Under the pieces are notes generated by a model. The model saw nothing but the letters and a program-made list of their open reading frames with translations. It made no database searches and had not been told where the DNA came from. Shown in pieces: positions 34,421 to 43,873 of a stretch of 61,108 bases of DNA (position 1 is the first letter of the stretch; the number at the start of each line of letters is the position of its first letter). The translations under genes and the position numbers were made by a program. Origin of the DNA: Hyphomicrobiales bacterium (GTDB lineage: Bacteria > Pseudomonadota > Alphaproteobacteria > Rhizobiales > Beijerinckiaceae); NCBI GenBank assembly GCA_019247605.1, contig JAFBAS010000091.1, positions 1-61,108 on the forward strand, read 5' to 3'.

Positions 34421-36997
34421 ATGGCGCTCGAGGCCTATCGCAAAAAGCGCCACTTCGGCACGACCGCGGAGCCCCGTGGGAAAGTCAAGAAAACCGCGGG
34501 TGAAGAGGGCGGCAGCTATGTGGTCCAAAAGCATGACGCGCGCCGCCTCCACTATGATTTTCGTCTCGAAATGGATGGCGTGCTCAAGAGTTGGGCGGTC
34601 ACGCGAGGTCCGAGTCTCGTTCCGGGCGAGAAGCGCCTCGCCGTACATGTCGAGGACCATCCGCTCGAGTATGGCGATTTCGAAGGCACGATCCCGAAAG
34701 GCGAATATGGCGGCGGGACGGTGGTCCTTTGGGATCGCGGCCGTTGGGAGCCGCTTGGAGATCCGCACAGAGGCTATGCAAAGGGTCATCTCGACTTCGA
34801 ACTGCAGGGCGAGAAGCTTCATGGGCGCTGGCACCTCGTGCGCATGGCCGGCAGGGCCCGGGAGAAGAGAGAAAACTGGCTTCTCATCAAAGGCGACGAC
34901 GAGGCGGCTCGTCCCGCCGGCGCTCCCGACATTCTCGAGGAGCGCCCGGAATCGGTGAAGACCGGACGGGTTGTCGAAGAAGTCGCCGGCGAACGGCCCG
35001 GCTGGTCCTCGAAAACCGGGAGGATCGCACCTGCGGCAGCCGAGGAGGCCAGCTCAAAAAAACGCCCGGTCGATCCGGCCAAGCTGAAAAAGGCAAAGAA
35101 GGCCCCTTTCCCGAGTTTCGTCGAACCCACCCTCGCGACCTTGGTGGACGAGCCTGCGTCCGGAAAGCGCTTCGTCCATGAAATCAAATTCGACGGTTAC
35201 CGCTTGCAGGCGCGCATCGATGGCGCACGCGTGCGCCTTCTCACGCGAAGCGGGCTCGATTGGGCCTCGAAATTCGGTAATTCGCTCATCGAGGCCTTTA
35301 AGGCGCTTCCCCTCGGCAAAGCGCTCATCGACGGCGAGCTGGTGGTCGAGAACGAAAACGGCGCCTCGGATTTCTCCGCCCTGCAAGCCGATTTGAGCGA
35401 AAGACGACAGGACCGTTTTGTTTTCTACGCTTTCGACCTCATCTATCTGGACGGCTACGATATTCGCGCCTCCCCGTTCCTCGAGCGCAAACGGGCGCTC
35501 GCCTCGCTGTTTGCTGTCGAACATCAGAATTTGCGCCAGAGCGAGCATTTCGAACAGGGGGGCAAAGTGATCCTTGATCACGTTTGCAGGCTCGGGCTCG
35601 AGGGCATCGTGTCAAAATTGCGAGATGCCCCTTATCGCTCCGGACGCAGCAGGGATTGGCTGAAGGCAAAATGCTCGTCGCGCCAGGAATTCATCATTTG
35701 CGGCTTCGTTCCCTCCACTACTTCGCGAAAGGCGATAGGCTCGCTGGTGCTCGGATATTACTCGGGCGGCAAGCTCGTACATGCGGGGCGCGTCGGTACG
35801 GGGTTCACCAGGGCGGTCGCCGAGGATCTCTTTGCCCGGCTCGAGACGATCCGGGCCCCGTCGAGCCCCTTTGCCGAGCGGCTGAGCGCGGATGCGGCGC
35901 GCCAGGTGCGATTTGTGAGGCCGGAGCTCGTCTGCGAAATCGAGTTCCGCGGCTGGACTGCCGACCGAAACCTTCGCCATTCCGCCTTCCGGGGCTTGCG
36001 CGAGGACAAGCCCGCGAAGGAGGTGGTGGAGGAGGCCGCAATGGGGAAGGCGTCTCGCAAGGCGGTTTCAGGCGAGAACGAAAAGCGAGGTGCGAAAAAC
36101 GCCCCATCCCGCACGTCGAAAGTGAAGCTCACTCATCCTGACCGTGTGTATTGGCCCGATGTCGGCGTCACGAAGGAGGGCTTGGCGGATTATTACTCGC
36201 AGGTATGGCCACGCATTGGCCCCTTCGTCACCAAGCGTCCGCTCGCGCTGGTGCGCTGCCCGGCAGGGGTGAGCGGCGAATGCTTCTTCCAAAAGCATGC
36301 TTGGAAAGGATTGAACCGCGCCATTCGCCTCGCGCGCGATCCGCAAGACAGTTCGGGCGAACCCATCCTCTCGATCGACGATCTCGACGGACTCATCGCG
36401 CTCGTCCAGGCTGCCGTGCTCGAGATCCATCCTTGGGGTTCAACGCTCGCGCGCCTCGAGGAGCCCGACATGATCATCATGGATCTCGATCCGGGCGAAA
36501 CCGTTTCATGGGCTCAAGTGGTGGAGGCCGCGAACGAGGTGCGGGACCGCCTCAGTCAGTTCGGGCTCGCCTCATTTGTGAAGACCTCGGGCGGCAAAGG
36601 CCTCCATGTCGTCTCGCCCTTACGGCCCAAGGCGAATTGGGAGATGGTGAAGTCGTTCTGCAAGGGCGTTGCCGATCAGATGACCGCCGATAGCCCCAAC
36701 CGCTTCATCGCAACGATCACGAAATCGAAGCGGCGGGGCAAAGTGTTGGTCGATTACCTGCGCAACGGGCGTGGAGCCACCGCGGTTGCGGCGTATTCGA
36801 CGCGGGCCCGCCCTGGCGCGGCCGTCTCCATGCCGCTGGGCTGGGAAGAGATCGGCAGTGTATCGGGCGCGGCATATTTCACCGTTGGCAACGCGGTTAC
36901 GCGTCTCGCGCATGTGCGTTCCGACCCATGGGAAGATTTCCATCGCGCGGCCGTCCCGCTCCCGGCATCGAACCGACGCAAAACACGCAGCGCCTGA
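34421..36997 (+). CDS. ligD: ATP-dependent DNA ligase D, PE-ligase-polymerase order
   Basis: About 858 aa multifunctional end-joining enzyme. The N-terminal 3'-phosphoesterase domain (about 33-150) has VQKHDARRLHYDFRLEMDG and FEGTIPKGEYGGG with the metal ligands. A ~70-residue linker follows. The ligase domain has catalytic Lys256 in EIKFDGYRLQ, EGIVSKLRDAPYRSGRSRDW near 395 and LKAKC. The primase-polymerase domain (about 565-845) begins LTHPDRVYWPDVGVTKEGL and has the catalytic pair Asp688/Asp690 in MDLDPGE, with KTSGGKGLHV after it. The order PE-Lig-Pol differs from the Pol-first mycobacterial type. It is coupled to ku upstream and convergent with the second ku. Confidence 0.95.
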   Translation: MALEAYRKKRHFGTTAEPRGKVKKTAGEEGGSYVVQKHDARRLHYDFRLEMDGVLKSWAVTRGPSLVPGEKRLAVHVEDHPLEYGDFEGTIPKGEYGGGTVVLWDRGRWEPLGDPHRGYAKGHLDFELQGEKLHGRWHLVRMAGRAREKRENWLLIKGDDEAARPAGAPDILEERPESVKTGRVVEEVAGERPGWSSKTGRIAPAAAEEASSKKRPVDPAKLKKAKKAPFPSFVEPTLATLVDEPASGKRFVHEIKFDGYRLQARIDGARVRLLTRSGLDWASKFGNSLIEAFKALPLGKALIDGELVVENENGASDFSALQADLSERRQDRFVFYAFDLIYLDGYDIRASPFLERKRALASLFAVEHQNLRQSEHFEQGGKVILDHVCRLGLEGIVSKLRDAPYRSGRSRDWLKAKCSSRQEFIICGFVPSTTSRKAIGSLVLGYYSGGKLVHAGRVGTGFTRAVAEDLFARLETIRAPSSPFAERLSADAARQVRFVRPELVCEIEFRGWTADRNLRHSAFRGLREDKPAKEVVEEAAMGKASRKAVSGENEKRGAKNAPSRTSKVKLTHPDRVYWPDVGVTKEGLADYYSQVWPRIGPFVTKRPLALVRCPAGVSGECFFQKHAWKGLNRAIRLARDPQDSSGEPILSIDDLDGLIALVQAAVLEIHPWGSTLARLEEPDMIIMDLDPGETVSWAQVVEAANEVRDRLSQFGLASFVKTSGGKGLHVVSPLRPKANWEMVKSFCKGVADQMTADSPNRFIATITKSKRRGKVLVDYLRNGRGATAVAAYSTRARPGAAVSMPLGWEEIGSVSGAAYFTVGNAVTRLAHVRSDPWEDFHRAAVPLPASNRRKTRSA

Positions 36998-37014
36998 GAG
37001 CCGCCACGCGTTGG

Positions 37015-37028
37015 GATCAACGTTGATC
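37015..37028. repeat. 14-bp perfect palindrome between convergent ligD and ku
   Basis: GATCAACGTTGATC reads the same on both strands and overlaps the stop codon of the second ku gene by 2 bp. It has no loop or T-tract, so it is a poor terminator. It may be chance or a protein-binding dyad. Confidence 0.3.
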
Positions 37029-37839
37029 AGCGCGCCTTGGGTCGCTTTTCGTCCGCCCCGATGCTTTTGCGCAGGGCGTCCATGATGCTGACCACATTGC
37101 TCGGGCGCTCCGGCGCTTCTTTCGCCTTGCGGGCAGGGTGGCGAGTTTTTTTCTTCTTCTTGGCGATAATGTCGAGAAGATGCTCCTGCACCGGGTCTTT
37201 CACCATCCTCGGGTTCCAAGTCTCCGCCATTTGGGCGATCACGCTTTCGATCATGTGCAAGAGCTTGGGTTCGACCTTCCCGGTCTTGATCTTGTCCAAA
37301 TAGCTTTTGGGGTCGCGGACCTCATCGCCATAGTGAAGTGTCCACAACACGATGCCGCGATCGCGGGGCTCGAGCATGACGGCGCGCTCGCGGCGATAGA
37401 GGACGAGCCGCGAGATTCCGACCATTTCCGAGGCCTGCATGGCGTCACGTATCACGGAGAAGGCTTCTTCACCGACAGGATCATCGGGCATGAGGTAGTG
37501 GGGACGATCGTACCAGATCCACTCGATGGAATCCTTGGGCACGAACATGTCGATGTCGATCGTGCGCGTGCTCTCGAGGGCCACCGACTGGATCTCCTCA
37601 TCCTCGAGAGTGACGAAATCGTCGTCACCGCGCTGATAGCCCTTCACCTCATCGTTCTCGTCGACCTCCTTACCCGTCTCGGCATCGACATAGCGCGTGC
37701 GCACGCGATCGCCTGTCTTGCGGTTCAGCGTGTGAAAACGCACCTTCTCTTCCTCGCTCACGGCCGGCATCATGGCGACCGGGCAGGTCACGAGAGAGAG
37801 CTTAAGGTAACCTTTCCAGAAAGCGCGAGGTGCCGCCAT
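37027..37839 (-). CDS. ku: Ku DNA end-binding protein (second copy)
   Basis: About 270 aa, paralogue of the Ku at 33509. It opens MAAPRAFWKGYLKLSLVTCP, followed by FHTLNRKTGDRVRTRYVDAE, IDIDMFVPKDSIEWIWYDRP and LLHMIESVIAQMAETWNPRM. A KKKKKTRH stretch lies near 227, then RPSNVVSIMDALRKSIGA near 245, the same end motif as the other copy, and only a short tail after it. The two proteins differ mainly in tail length: long and basic in the first, short here. It converges on ligD with 29 bp between stops. Rhizobia commonly carry several Ku genes; hetero- versus homodimer use is not readable from sequence. Confidence 0.93.
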   Translation of the reverse strand: MAAPRAFWKGYLKLSLVTCPVAMMPAVSEEEKVRFHTLNRKTGDRVRTRYVDAETGKEVDENDEVKGYQRGDDDFVTLEDEEIQSVALESTRTIDIDMFVPKDSIEWIWYDRPHYLMPDDPVGEEAFSVIRDAMQASEMVGISRLVLYRRERAVMLEPRDRGIVLWTLHYGDEVRDPKSYLDKIKTGKVEPKLLHMIESVIAQMAETWNPRMVKDPVQEHLLDIIAKKKKKTRHPARKAKEAPERPSNVVSIMDALRKSIGADEKRPKAR

Positions 37840-38168
37840 CTCTCATCCGCTCGCAGTAAGGAGTTGCTGGCATCGTGGCGATCCGCAATTGTGTCGTGGG
37901 CGGTCGCGGCGATTTTCTCAACCACCTAACCGGTAGTGGAGCCGGAGGGTTCCGCTGCGGGGACAGGACCTCCTGCGTCGCGTCGATCAGGGGCTCACCG
38001 ATCGAAGCATGGGCCCTTCAGCAACTGCAGGCAAGGGTCGGCGTGCCCTGCGGCGCCTTCATTTCATGCGTGATTTGCTGGAATAAGATTTCGAGATCTG
38101 CGCAATAAAGCCAAACTTGTTGAGCTTCGACCTTCAGTGCACAGCGAGTGTGTCGGGGATTTCGCCGG
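37840..38168. other. Intergenic region upstream of ku (second copy) and antiporter
   Basis: No gene supported. It separates the leftward ku from the rightward antiporter and should contain both promoters. Short open frames here (for example 37875-38108) are not recognisable. No hairpin, repeat or RNA was seen. Confidence 0.4.
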
Positions 38169-39443
38169 ATGTCGACCTTCGATATGGCTTCCCTCGTCTT
38201 CCTCTTCGCTGCGGTCATCGGGATCGTCAACGAGCGTTATCTGAAATTGCCGCGCGTCATCGTGCTTTTGATCTGCGCCCTCGCGGTGTCGCTGATCATC
38301 ATGGGGATCGGCCACCACTTTACATCCTTCAATCTCGCGCAACGCGCCGAGAGCCGAATCGAAGGTGCGCAGCTGCCGCGCATTCTGCTCGACGGGGTTC
38401 TGGCCTTGCTGTTGTTCGCCGCGAGTCTCCACGTCGACTTGCGGGAGTTGAAGAGCGAGGCCTGGGCGGTGTTCGGCCTCGCGACCGTAGGTGTGATGGT
38501 CGCGACCGTGCTTCTCGGCCTCGGCATTTTCGCCACGTTTCGCCTGTCCGGAATGCCCATTCCGTTGGCGTGGTGCTTCGTGCTCGGGGCCGTCCTTGCG
38601 CCGACCGATGCGGTTGCCGTCGAGGGTCTGCTCAAGCGCGTGCGACTTCCGGGTGCGCTGAGGGCACTCGTTTCCGGTGAGGCACTTTTCAATGACGGGA
38701 CCGCCGTCATCTTGTTCTTCGCGGCTCTGGCGGCGGCACAAGGCCAGACCGACGTCGTCGGGCACGGGCACATCCTTTTGTCGCTTCTCGTCGAGGGCGC
38801 CGCCGGAGCGGCGCTGGGCGTCATCGCGGGCTTTGTCGCTCATTTCGCGATGCGCCACGTGCGCGACGAGAACCTCGTGCTGACGATCTCACTCGCGCTT
38901 GCCCTTTCCACCTACCGGTTGGCGGTGGCTTTTGGCGTGTCTGGACCGATTGCGGTTGTCGTCAGCGGCATCGTGCTCGCGAACCAGCCGGCGAGGAATT
39001 TCGCGCTCCCGGATGTGCGCACCAGGCTCGTGGCCTTCTGGTCGCTCATCGACGATTTGCTCAACACCTGGCTCTTCATCCTGATGGGGTTCGAGCTCCT
39101 CGCCATAGACGTGACTCGAACCGTCTTCCTACCTTTGCTTCTTGCAATTCCGCTCGCCTTCGCGGCGCGTCTCGTCAGCGTCTGCGCCTTGGTGCCGCTC
39201 CTGCCCCATGGCAAGCAGCAGAGGATGCGTGCCATTGCGGCCCTCACCTGGCTCGGCCTGCGGGGCGGAATTTCGATCGCGCTCGTGCTCACGCTGCCGT
39301 TCTCGCCTTTCGAGGCCGGGCTCTCCGCCGTTTGCTATGGCGTCGTGATCTTCACCATCGTGGTGCAGGGTTTGCTCGCGCCGCGCGTTCTCGAGGCACT
39401 CTACGGGCGAAGCTTGGGCGCCTGGCCCCATCCCGGCTCGTGA
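38169..39443 (+). CDS. Na+/H+ antiporter, CPA1 family (NhaP type)
   Basis: About 424 aa cation/proton antiporter with around 12 membrane helices. The CPA1 signatures are GAVLAPTDAVAVEGLL near 135 and SGEALFNDGTAVILFFA near 168, including the ND pair involved in transport. LPRILLDGVLALLLFAASLH near 65 is the helix 3-4 region. ATG 38169 gives the conventional start; GTG 38148 is possible but adds nothing. It is monocistronic and converges on the RND pump gene with a hairpin between. Likely role in pH and sodium homeostasis. Confidence 0.9.
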   Translation: MSTFDMASLVFLFAAVIGIVNERYLKLPRVIVLLICALAVSLIIMGIGHHFTSFNLAQRAESRIEGAQLPRILLDGVLALLLFAASLHVDLRELKSEAWAVFGLATVGVMVATVLLGLGIFATFRLSGMPIPLAWCFVLGAVLAPTDAVAVEGLLKRVRLPGALRALVSGEALFNDGTAVILFFAALAAAQGQTDVVGHGHILLSLLVEGAAGAALGVIAGFVAHFAMRHVRDENLVLTISLALALSTYRLAVAFGVSGPIAVVVSGIVLANQPARNFALPDVRTRLVAFWSLIDDLLNTWLFILMGFELLAIDVTRTVFLPLLLAIPLAFAARLVSVCALVPLLPHGKQQRMRAIAALTWLGLRGGISIALVLTLPFSPFEAGLSAVCYGVVIFTIVVQGLLAPRVLEALYGRSLGAWPHPGS

Positions 39444-39452
39444 ACGAGGCCG

Positions 39453-39488
39453 AGCCGCCCTGACCGCCGATCCCGAGCTCAGGCGGCT
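39453..39488. terminator. Bidirectional hairpin between antiporter and RND pump
   Basis: A 10-bp stem with one bulged C: left arm AGCCGCC(C)TGA at 39453-39463, right arm TCAGGCGGCT at 39479-39488, loop 15 nt. It lies 10 bp after the antiporter stop and covers the stop of the convergent pump gene. No T-tract on either side, so termination efficiency is uncertain. Confidence 0.4.
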
Positions 39489-42400
39489 GGAGCACCGGGC
39501 GCCGCGGAAGGGGAGGCCGAGGGTGCCACCGTGGCCGCACTTGCAGGCGTCTTGCGCTTCGCCGCTCGCCATTCTTCGAAGCGCTGTACGAGGACGAAGA
39601 AAGCCGGCACGGCCAAGACCGCCAAACAGGTCGAGGCGATCATGCCGCTGAACACCGTGATGCCGATAGAGGCTCTTGCGCTCGCTCCAGCGCCACTCGC
39701 CACCACGAGGGGTGCGACTCCGAGGATAAAGGAAAATGACGTCATCACGATCGGCCTGAAGCGGGCGCGGGCCGCTTCCACGGCGGCTTCCAAGATCGGC
39801 ACGCCTTCGGCTCGCATCTCACGCGCGAACTCGACGATGAGGATCGCGTTCTTCGCCGAAAGCGCGATGAGCAGAACGAGGCCGATTTGCACGTAAAGAT
39901 TGTTGCCGATCTTGAGCGCGAGCAGCACCAGAACCGGGCCGACCAGCGAAAGCGGCACCGCAAGCAGCACCGAGATCGGCGTGAACCAGCTTTCATATTG
40001 TCCGGCGAGCACGAGATAGACGATGAGAAGCGCGAGCGCGAAGACGAGGTAGAGTTGATTGCCGACGATCTTTTCTTGATAAGAAATGCCCGTCCATTCG
40101 AAACCCGCGCCACGCGGCAGCGTGCGCGTGGCGATCTCCTCGAGGAGCTTGATCGCCTCACCTGAGGAGAAACCTTGCGCTTGCAGGCCTGCGACCGTTG
40201 CCGACGGATAAAGATTGTAGAGGCTGATGAGCGAGGCCCCGACCGTCGGCGTGATCTTGAGCAGCGTGCCCAGGGGAATCATCGCTCCATCCTTGTTTCG
40301 GACGGTGAGCTTGTCGATATCTGACTGCCGCATGCGAAATTGCGAGTCCGCCTGCACGTATATCTGAAACACTCTTCCGAAGGCGTTGAACTGGTCGACA
40401 TAGCTCGAGCCGAGATAGCTCGCGAGAGCGCTGAACACCTGATCGGGCGTCACCTTGACGGTTTGTGCCTTCACCCGGTCGACCTCGATATGGAATTGCG
40501 GAACATTGGCGCGGAACGGTGCCATCACGCGCTGGATCGCGGACTGGCTTTCGGCCGCCCGCACCACGGCATCCGTCGTCGCTTGAAGCTTCGCAAGGTC
40601 GAAGCTGCCGTCACGAAGCTCGATCTGCATGGCGAACCCGCCGGCGTTGCCGATGCCCTGGATCGGTGGTGGCGGAAGCACCAGGACGCGCGCGGAGCCC
40701 ACCGCGCTCAACTCGTTGTTGAGCTTCGTGTATAGGGGCAACAAACCTTGCGCCTTGCCGCGTTGGCTCCAATCCTTGAGCATGATGTAGGCCACGCCGG
40801 CATTGGCGAGCGTTGCATTGTTGTCGAGCCCCGAAACGCCGGCGATCGTGATCACCTGCTCGACGCCGGGCGTGGCTTGGGCGATGCGCGAGACTTCGGC
40901 GAGCGCCTTGTTGGTGCGCTCGAGGGATGCACCTTCCGGAAGCTGCACGAGAGCCAGGAAGTATCCCTGATCCTCGATCGGCAGAAAGCCGGTCGGCACT
41001 CGCGTGAGGCCCCAGATCGAAATTCCGATGACGATGAGCGACGTGATTGCCGTAAGATTGCTGTGGCTCGTGATGCGTCCGACAAGCCTCGCATAGCCGC
41101 GCTCGACTCGCCCATAGCCTGCGTTGAAGGCGCGGTAGACGATGTTGCGCCTCTCGGGTGGAACCGGTCGGCGCAGCCACAGCGCGCATTGGGTCGGCTT
41201 CAAGGTGGCGGCATTGATGGCGCTCAGCAAGGCGGTCGCGGCAATCACGAGCGCGAATTGCGCATACATGCGCCCAGTGAGGCCCGGCAGGAAGGACGCC
41301 GGCAAGAACACCGCCATCAACACGAGCGTGATGCCGATGATCGGGCCGAAAAGCTTGTCCATCGCGTTGATGGCCGCGTCGTGGCCGGACATGCCTTGCT
41401 CGATGTTGTGCGCGGCGCCTTCGACCACCACGATCGCATCGTCCACCACGATCCCGATCGCGAGCACGATTGCAAAGAGCGTCGACAGGTTCACGGTGAA
41501 TCCGAGCGCAGCCATGGCGGCAAAAGCCCCGATGATAGTCACCGGCACGGTCGTGGCGGGGACGAGCATGGCGCGCCAATCCTGGAGAAAGAGCAGGATG
41601 ACGATCAGCACCAGGACCGCGGCCTCGATCAGCGTCTTGTAAACCTCGGTGATCGACTGGCTCACGAATTTCGTGGTGTCGAACGGGATGCTGTAGACGA
41701 TGCCCGGGGGGAATTCCGCGGCGAGCGCCTTCATCTTGACGTCCACCTCATGCGCGGTCTGCAGCGCGTTCGCCCCCGGCGATTGGAAGATGGCAAGTCC
41801 CGCCGCCGGCGCGTCATTCAGGGTGAAAACCTGCCCGTATGTTTGCGCGCCCAACTCGACCCGCCCGACATCGCGCACGCGCGTGATGTCGCCGGAATTG
41901 CCGGTCTTGATGATGACGTCGGCAAACTCACTCGGCTCCGAGAGCTTGCCGGACACATCGAGCGTGTATTGGTAGGCGGGCTGGTTTGGCGAAGGCGGCA
42001 TGCCGATCTGCCCGGCCGTGACCTGCTCGCTTTGCTGCTGCAGCGCCTGAATGACGTCTTGTGTTTCCAGCCCTCTGGCCTGCATCTTCTCGGGATCGAG
42101 CCAAATCCGCATCGAATATTGGCCCGCGCCGAACACCGTCACGTTGCCGACGCCAGGCAAGCGCGAAATCTCGTCCTTGAGCCGCAAAGTCGCGAAATTG
42201 CTGAGATAGAGGCTGTCGTAGCGCCGGTCCGGAGAGGTCAGCGTCACGATCTGCAAGATCGCAGTGGATTTCTTTTGCACATTGACGCCTTGGGATTGCA
42301 CCGCTTGCGGCAAGGCGGCGAGCGCGCTCGATACGCGGTTTTGTACGAGCACTTGCGCGAAGTTCAGGTCGGTGCCGATCTGGAAGGTGACCGTGAGCGT

Positions 42401-42667
42401 GTAGCTGCCGTCGGACGCGGCGTAGGACTGCATGTAGAGCATGTTCTCGACGCCGTTCACCTGCTGCTCGATCGGAAGAGCGACGGCATCGATGATGGTG
42501 CGCGCGTTGGCGCCCGGGTAACGGGTGGTCACCTGCACGGTCGGCGGCACGATATTGGGGTATTGGGCGACCGGTAGCGAGAAGAGCGCGACCGCGCCGA
42601 TCACCACCATCATGACCGCGAGGACGTTGGCGAGAACGGGCCTCTCGATGAAGAATTTGGAGATCAT
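39479..42667 (-). CDS. RND multidrug efflux permease (AcrB/HAE1 family)
   Basis: About 1062 aa proton-driven inner-membrane pump of a tripartite efflux system. It opens MISKFFIERPVLANVLAVMM, the canonical HAE1 start, followed by LPVAQYPNIVPPTVQV. The proton-relay region is in helix 4 (AIVLAIGIVVDDAIVVVEG, around residues 397-415, with the DD pair). The large periplasmic porter loops and the second half with RPIVMTSFSFILGVAPLV near 965 are present. The C-terminal ~35 residues are Ala/Pro-rich. ATGA overlap with the upstream adaptor gene (42664-42667). No outer-membrane TolC-type gene is adjacent, so it must use one encoded elsewhere. Confidence 0.94.
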   Translation of the reverse strand: MISKFFIERPVLANVLAVMMVVIGAVALFSLPVAQYPNIVPPTVQVTTRYPGANARTIIDAVALPIEQQVNGVENMLYMQSYAASDGSYTLTVTFQIGTDLNFAQVLVQNRVSSALAALPQAVQSQGVNVQKKSTAILQIVTLTSPDRRYDSLYLSNFATLRLKDEISRLPGVGNVTVFGAGQYSMRIWLDPEKMQARGLETQDVIQALQQQSEQVTAGQIGMPPSPNQPAYQYTLDVSGKLSEPSEFADVIIKTGNSGDITRVRDVGRVELGAQTYGQVFTLNDAPAAGLAIFQSPGANALQTAHEVDVKMKALAAEFPPGIVYSIPFDTTKFVSQSITEVYKTLIEAAVLVLIVILLFLQDWRAMLVPATTVPVTIIGAFAAMAALGFTVNLSTLFAIVLAIGIVVDDAIVVVEGAAHNIEQGMSGHDAAINAMDKLFGPIIGITLVLMAVFLPASFLPGLTGRMYAQFALVIAATALLSAINAATLKPTQCALWLRRPVPPERRNIVYRAFNAGYGRVERGYARLVGRITSHSNLTAITSLIVIGISIWGLTRVPTGFLPIEDQGYFLALVQLPEGASLERTNKALAEVSRIAQATPGVEQVITIAGVSGLDNNATLANAGVAYIMLKDWSQRGKAQGLLPLYTKLNNELSAVGSARVLVLPPPPIQGIGNAGGFAMQIELRDGSFDLAKLQATTDAVVRAAESQSAIQRVMAPFRANVPQFHIEVDRVKAQTVKVTPDQVFSALASYLGSSYVDQFNAFGRVFQIYVQADSQFRMRQSDIDKLTVRNKDGAMIPLGTLLKITPTVGASLISLYNLYPSATVAGLQAQGFSSGEAIKLLEEIATRTLPRGAGFEWTGISYQEKIVGNQLYLVFALALLIVYLVLAGQYESWFTPISVLLAVPLSLVGPVLVLLALKIGNNLYVQIGLVLLIALSAKNAILIVEFAREMRAEGVPILEAAVEAARARFRPIVMTSFSFILGVAPLVVASGAGASARASIGITVFSGMIASTCLAVLAVPAFFVLVQRFEEWRAAKRKTPASAATVAPSASPSAAPGAPAA

Positions 42668-43803
42668 TTGACCTCGCCGTCCTCGCCCGAGCGGGCGAGC
42701 GTTTGCGGCTCCGCCTCCACCTTCTGGCCCGGGACTGCGCGCGCTACTCCCGAGACGATAACGCTGTCGTCCGCGCTCAGTCCTTGAGTGACGATACGCA
42801 GATCGCCGCGCGTTTCGCCGATCTCGATCTTGCGTTGCTCGACGATGCCGTCCTTGCCGACGAGAAGGACGTATCGTCCACCTTGATCGTTGCCGATGGC
42901 CGCGTCGGGAACGAGAAGTGTATCGGGCTCTTTCGAGAGCGGCACGCGGATGCGAACGAAATACCCCGGCAAGAGAATGCGATCCGGATTAGGCAACACG
43001 CCGCGCACCGCGAGTGTCCCGGTCGAGGACGTCACGCCGGGATAGGCGTAATCGAGCGTGCCTTTATGCGGGTAGCCGGTCTCATTGACGAGCCCGACCT
43101 CGATCGTCATCTTTCTCAGCTCGGCCTCGGTCGTGCCGCGTTCACGAATGCCGGCGCGCAGCCGCACCACGTCTTGCTCGCTGACATTGAAATTGACGTA
43201 AATCGGGTCGAGCTGGACGACAGTCGCGAGCACGGTTGGGCTGCCCATGCCGACGAGCTCCCCGACGGAGACTTGGCGCGCCGTGACGATGCCGTCGAAA
43301 GGCGCCTTCACTTGCGTGTAACCGAGGTTGATCTCGGCTTGCTTCGTGTCGGCCTCCTTCTGCCGTTGCACGGCAAGCGCGGAATCGCGCGTGGCGGTCG
43401 ACGACTCGAGCGTGGCCTTGGAGGCGAAATCCTGTCTTTGAAGCTGGGTCTGCCGGGCATAATCGGCTTGCGCTTGCGTCACGGTTGCGTCGGCGCTCGC
43501 CTCCGCCGCCTTCGCCTGCTCCAAGGCGATCTCGTACGGCTGGGGCTCGACGACGAAAAGGGGCTGGCCGGCCTTCACCGTCTCCCCGTCCTTGAACTTG
43601 ACCTCCTGCACGAACCCCGCGACGCGGGCGACGAGATTGGTCGAGTTGACCGAAGCAAGATTGCCGCTCGTCTCGAGATAGCGAGTGATCTCCTGGCGCA
43701 ACGGATGGGCGACCGTAACTTTCGGCGCGGGCGGCGCGACATAGTGATTCTCGTTGCACGCCGAGAGCGAGAGCAAGGCTGCCAAGATGACGATGGTCTT
43801 CAT
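42664..43803 (-). CDS. RND periplasmic adaptor (membrane fusion protein)
   Basis: About 379 aa periplasmic adaptor, a lipoprotein: MKTIVILAALLSLSAC with Cys16 as lipidation site. The lipoyl domain has LVARVAGFVQEVKFKDGETV near 60, then a coiled-coil hairpin (about 95-160) and LGYTQVKAPFDGIVTARQVS near 162. The beta-barrel and membrane-proximal parts follow to about 350. It links the inner-membrane permease to an outer-membrane channel. Coupled to the permease by ATGA. No regulator gene of the TetR or LysR class is next to it; upstream are small cysteine-rich protein genes. Confidence 0.93.
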   Translation of the reverse strand: MKTIVILAALLSLSACNENHYVAPPAPKVTVAHPLRQEITRYLETSGNLASVNSTNLVARVAGFVQEVKFKDGETVKAGQPLFVVEPQPYEIALEQAKAAEASADATVTQAQADYARQTQLQRQDFASKATLESSTATRDSALAVQRQKEADTKQAEINLGYTQVKAPFDGIVTARQVSVGELVGMGSPTVLATVVQLDPIYVNFNVSEQDVVRLRAGIRERGTTEAELRKMTIEVGLVNETGYPHKGTLDYAYPGVTSSTGTLAVRGVLPNPDRILLPGYFVRIRVPLSKEPDTLLVPDAAIGNDQGGRYVLLVGKDGIVEQRKIEIGETRGDLRIVTQGLSADDSVIVSGVARAVPGQKVEAEPQTLARSGEDGEVK

Positions 43804-43873
43804 CCGCCCTCCTCGCGTTTGCCACCCGCCGCTTTGATGGAGCCGGTTTCAGGATCGAGGCGGCCGTGTCGCT

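Noticed and set aside
33491-34834. 447-codon open frame on the minus strand over ku
   Set aside because: Antisense to ku and ligD, whose motifs are clear; composition is that of a shadow frame.
40748-42577. 609-codon open frame on the plus strand
   Set aside because: It is antisense to the RND permease gene, is rich in Arg, His and Asp as expected for a shadow of GC-rich coding DNA, and resembles no family.
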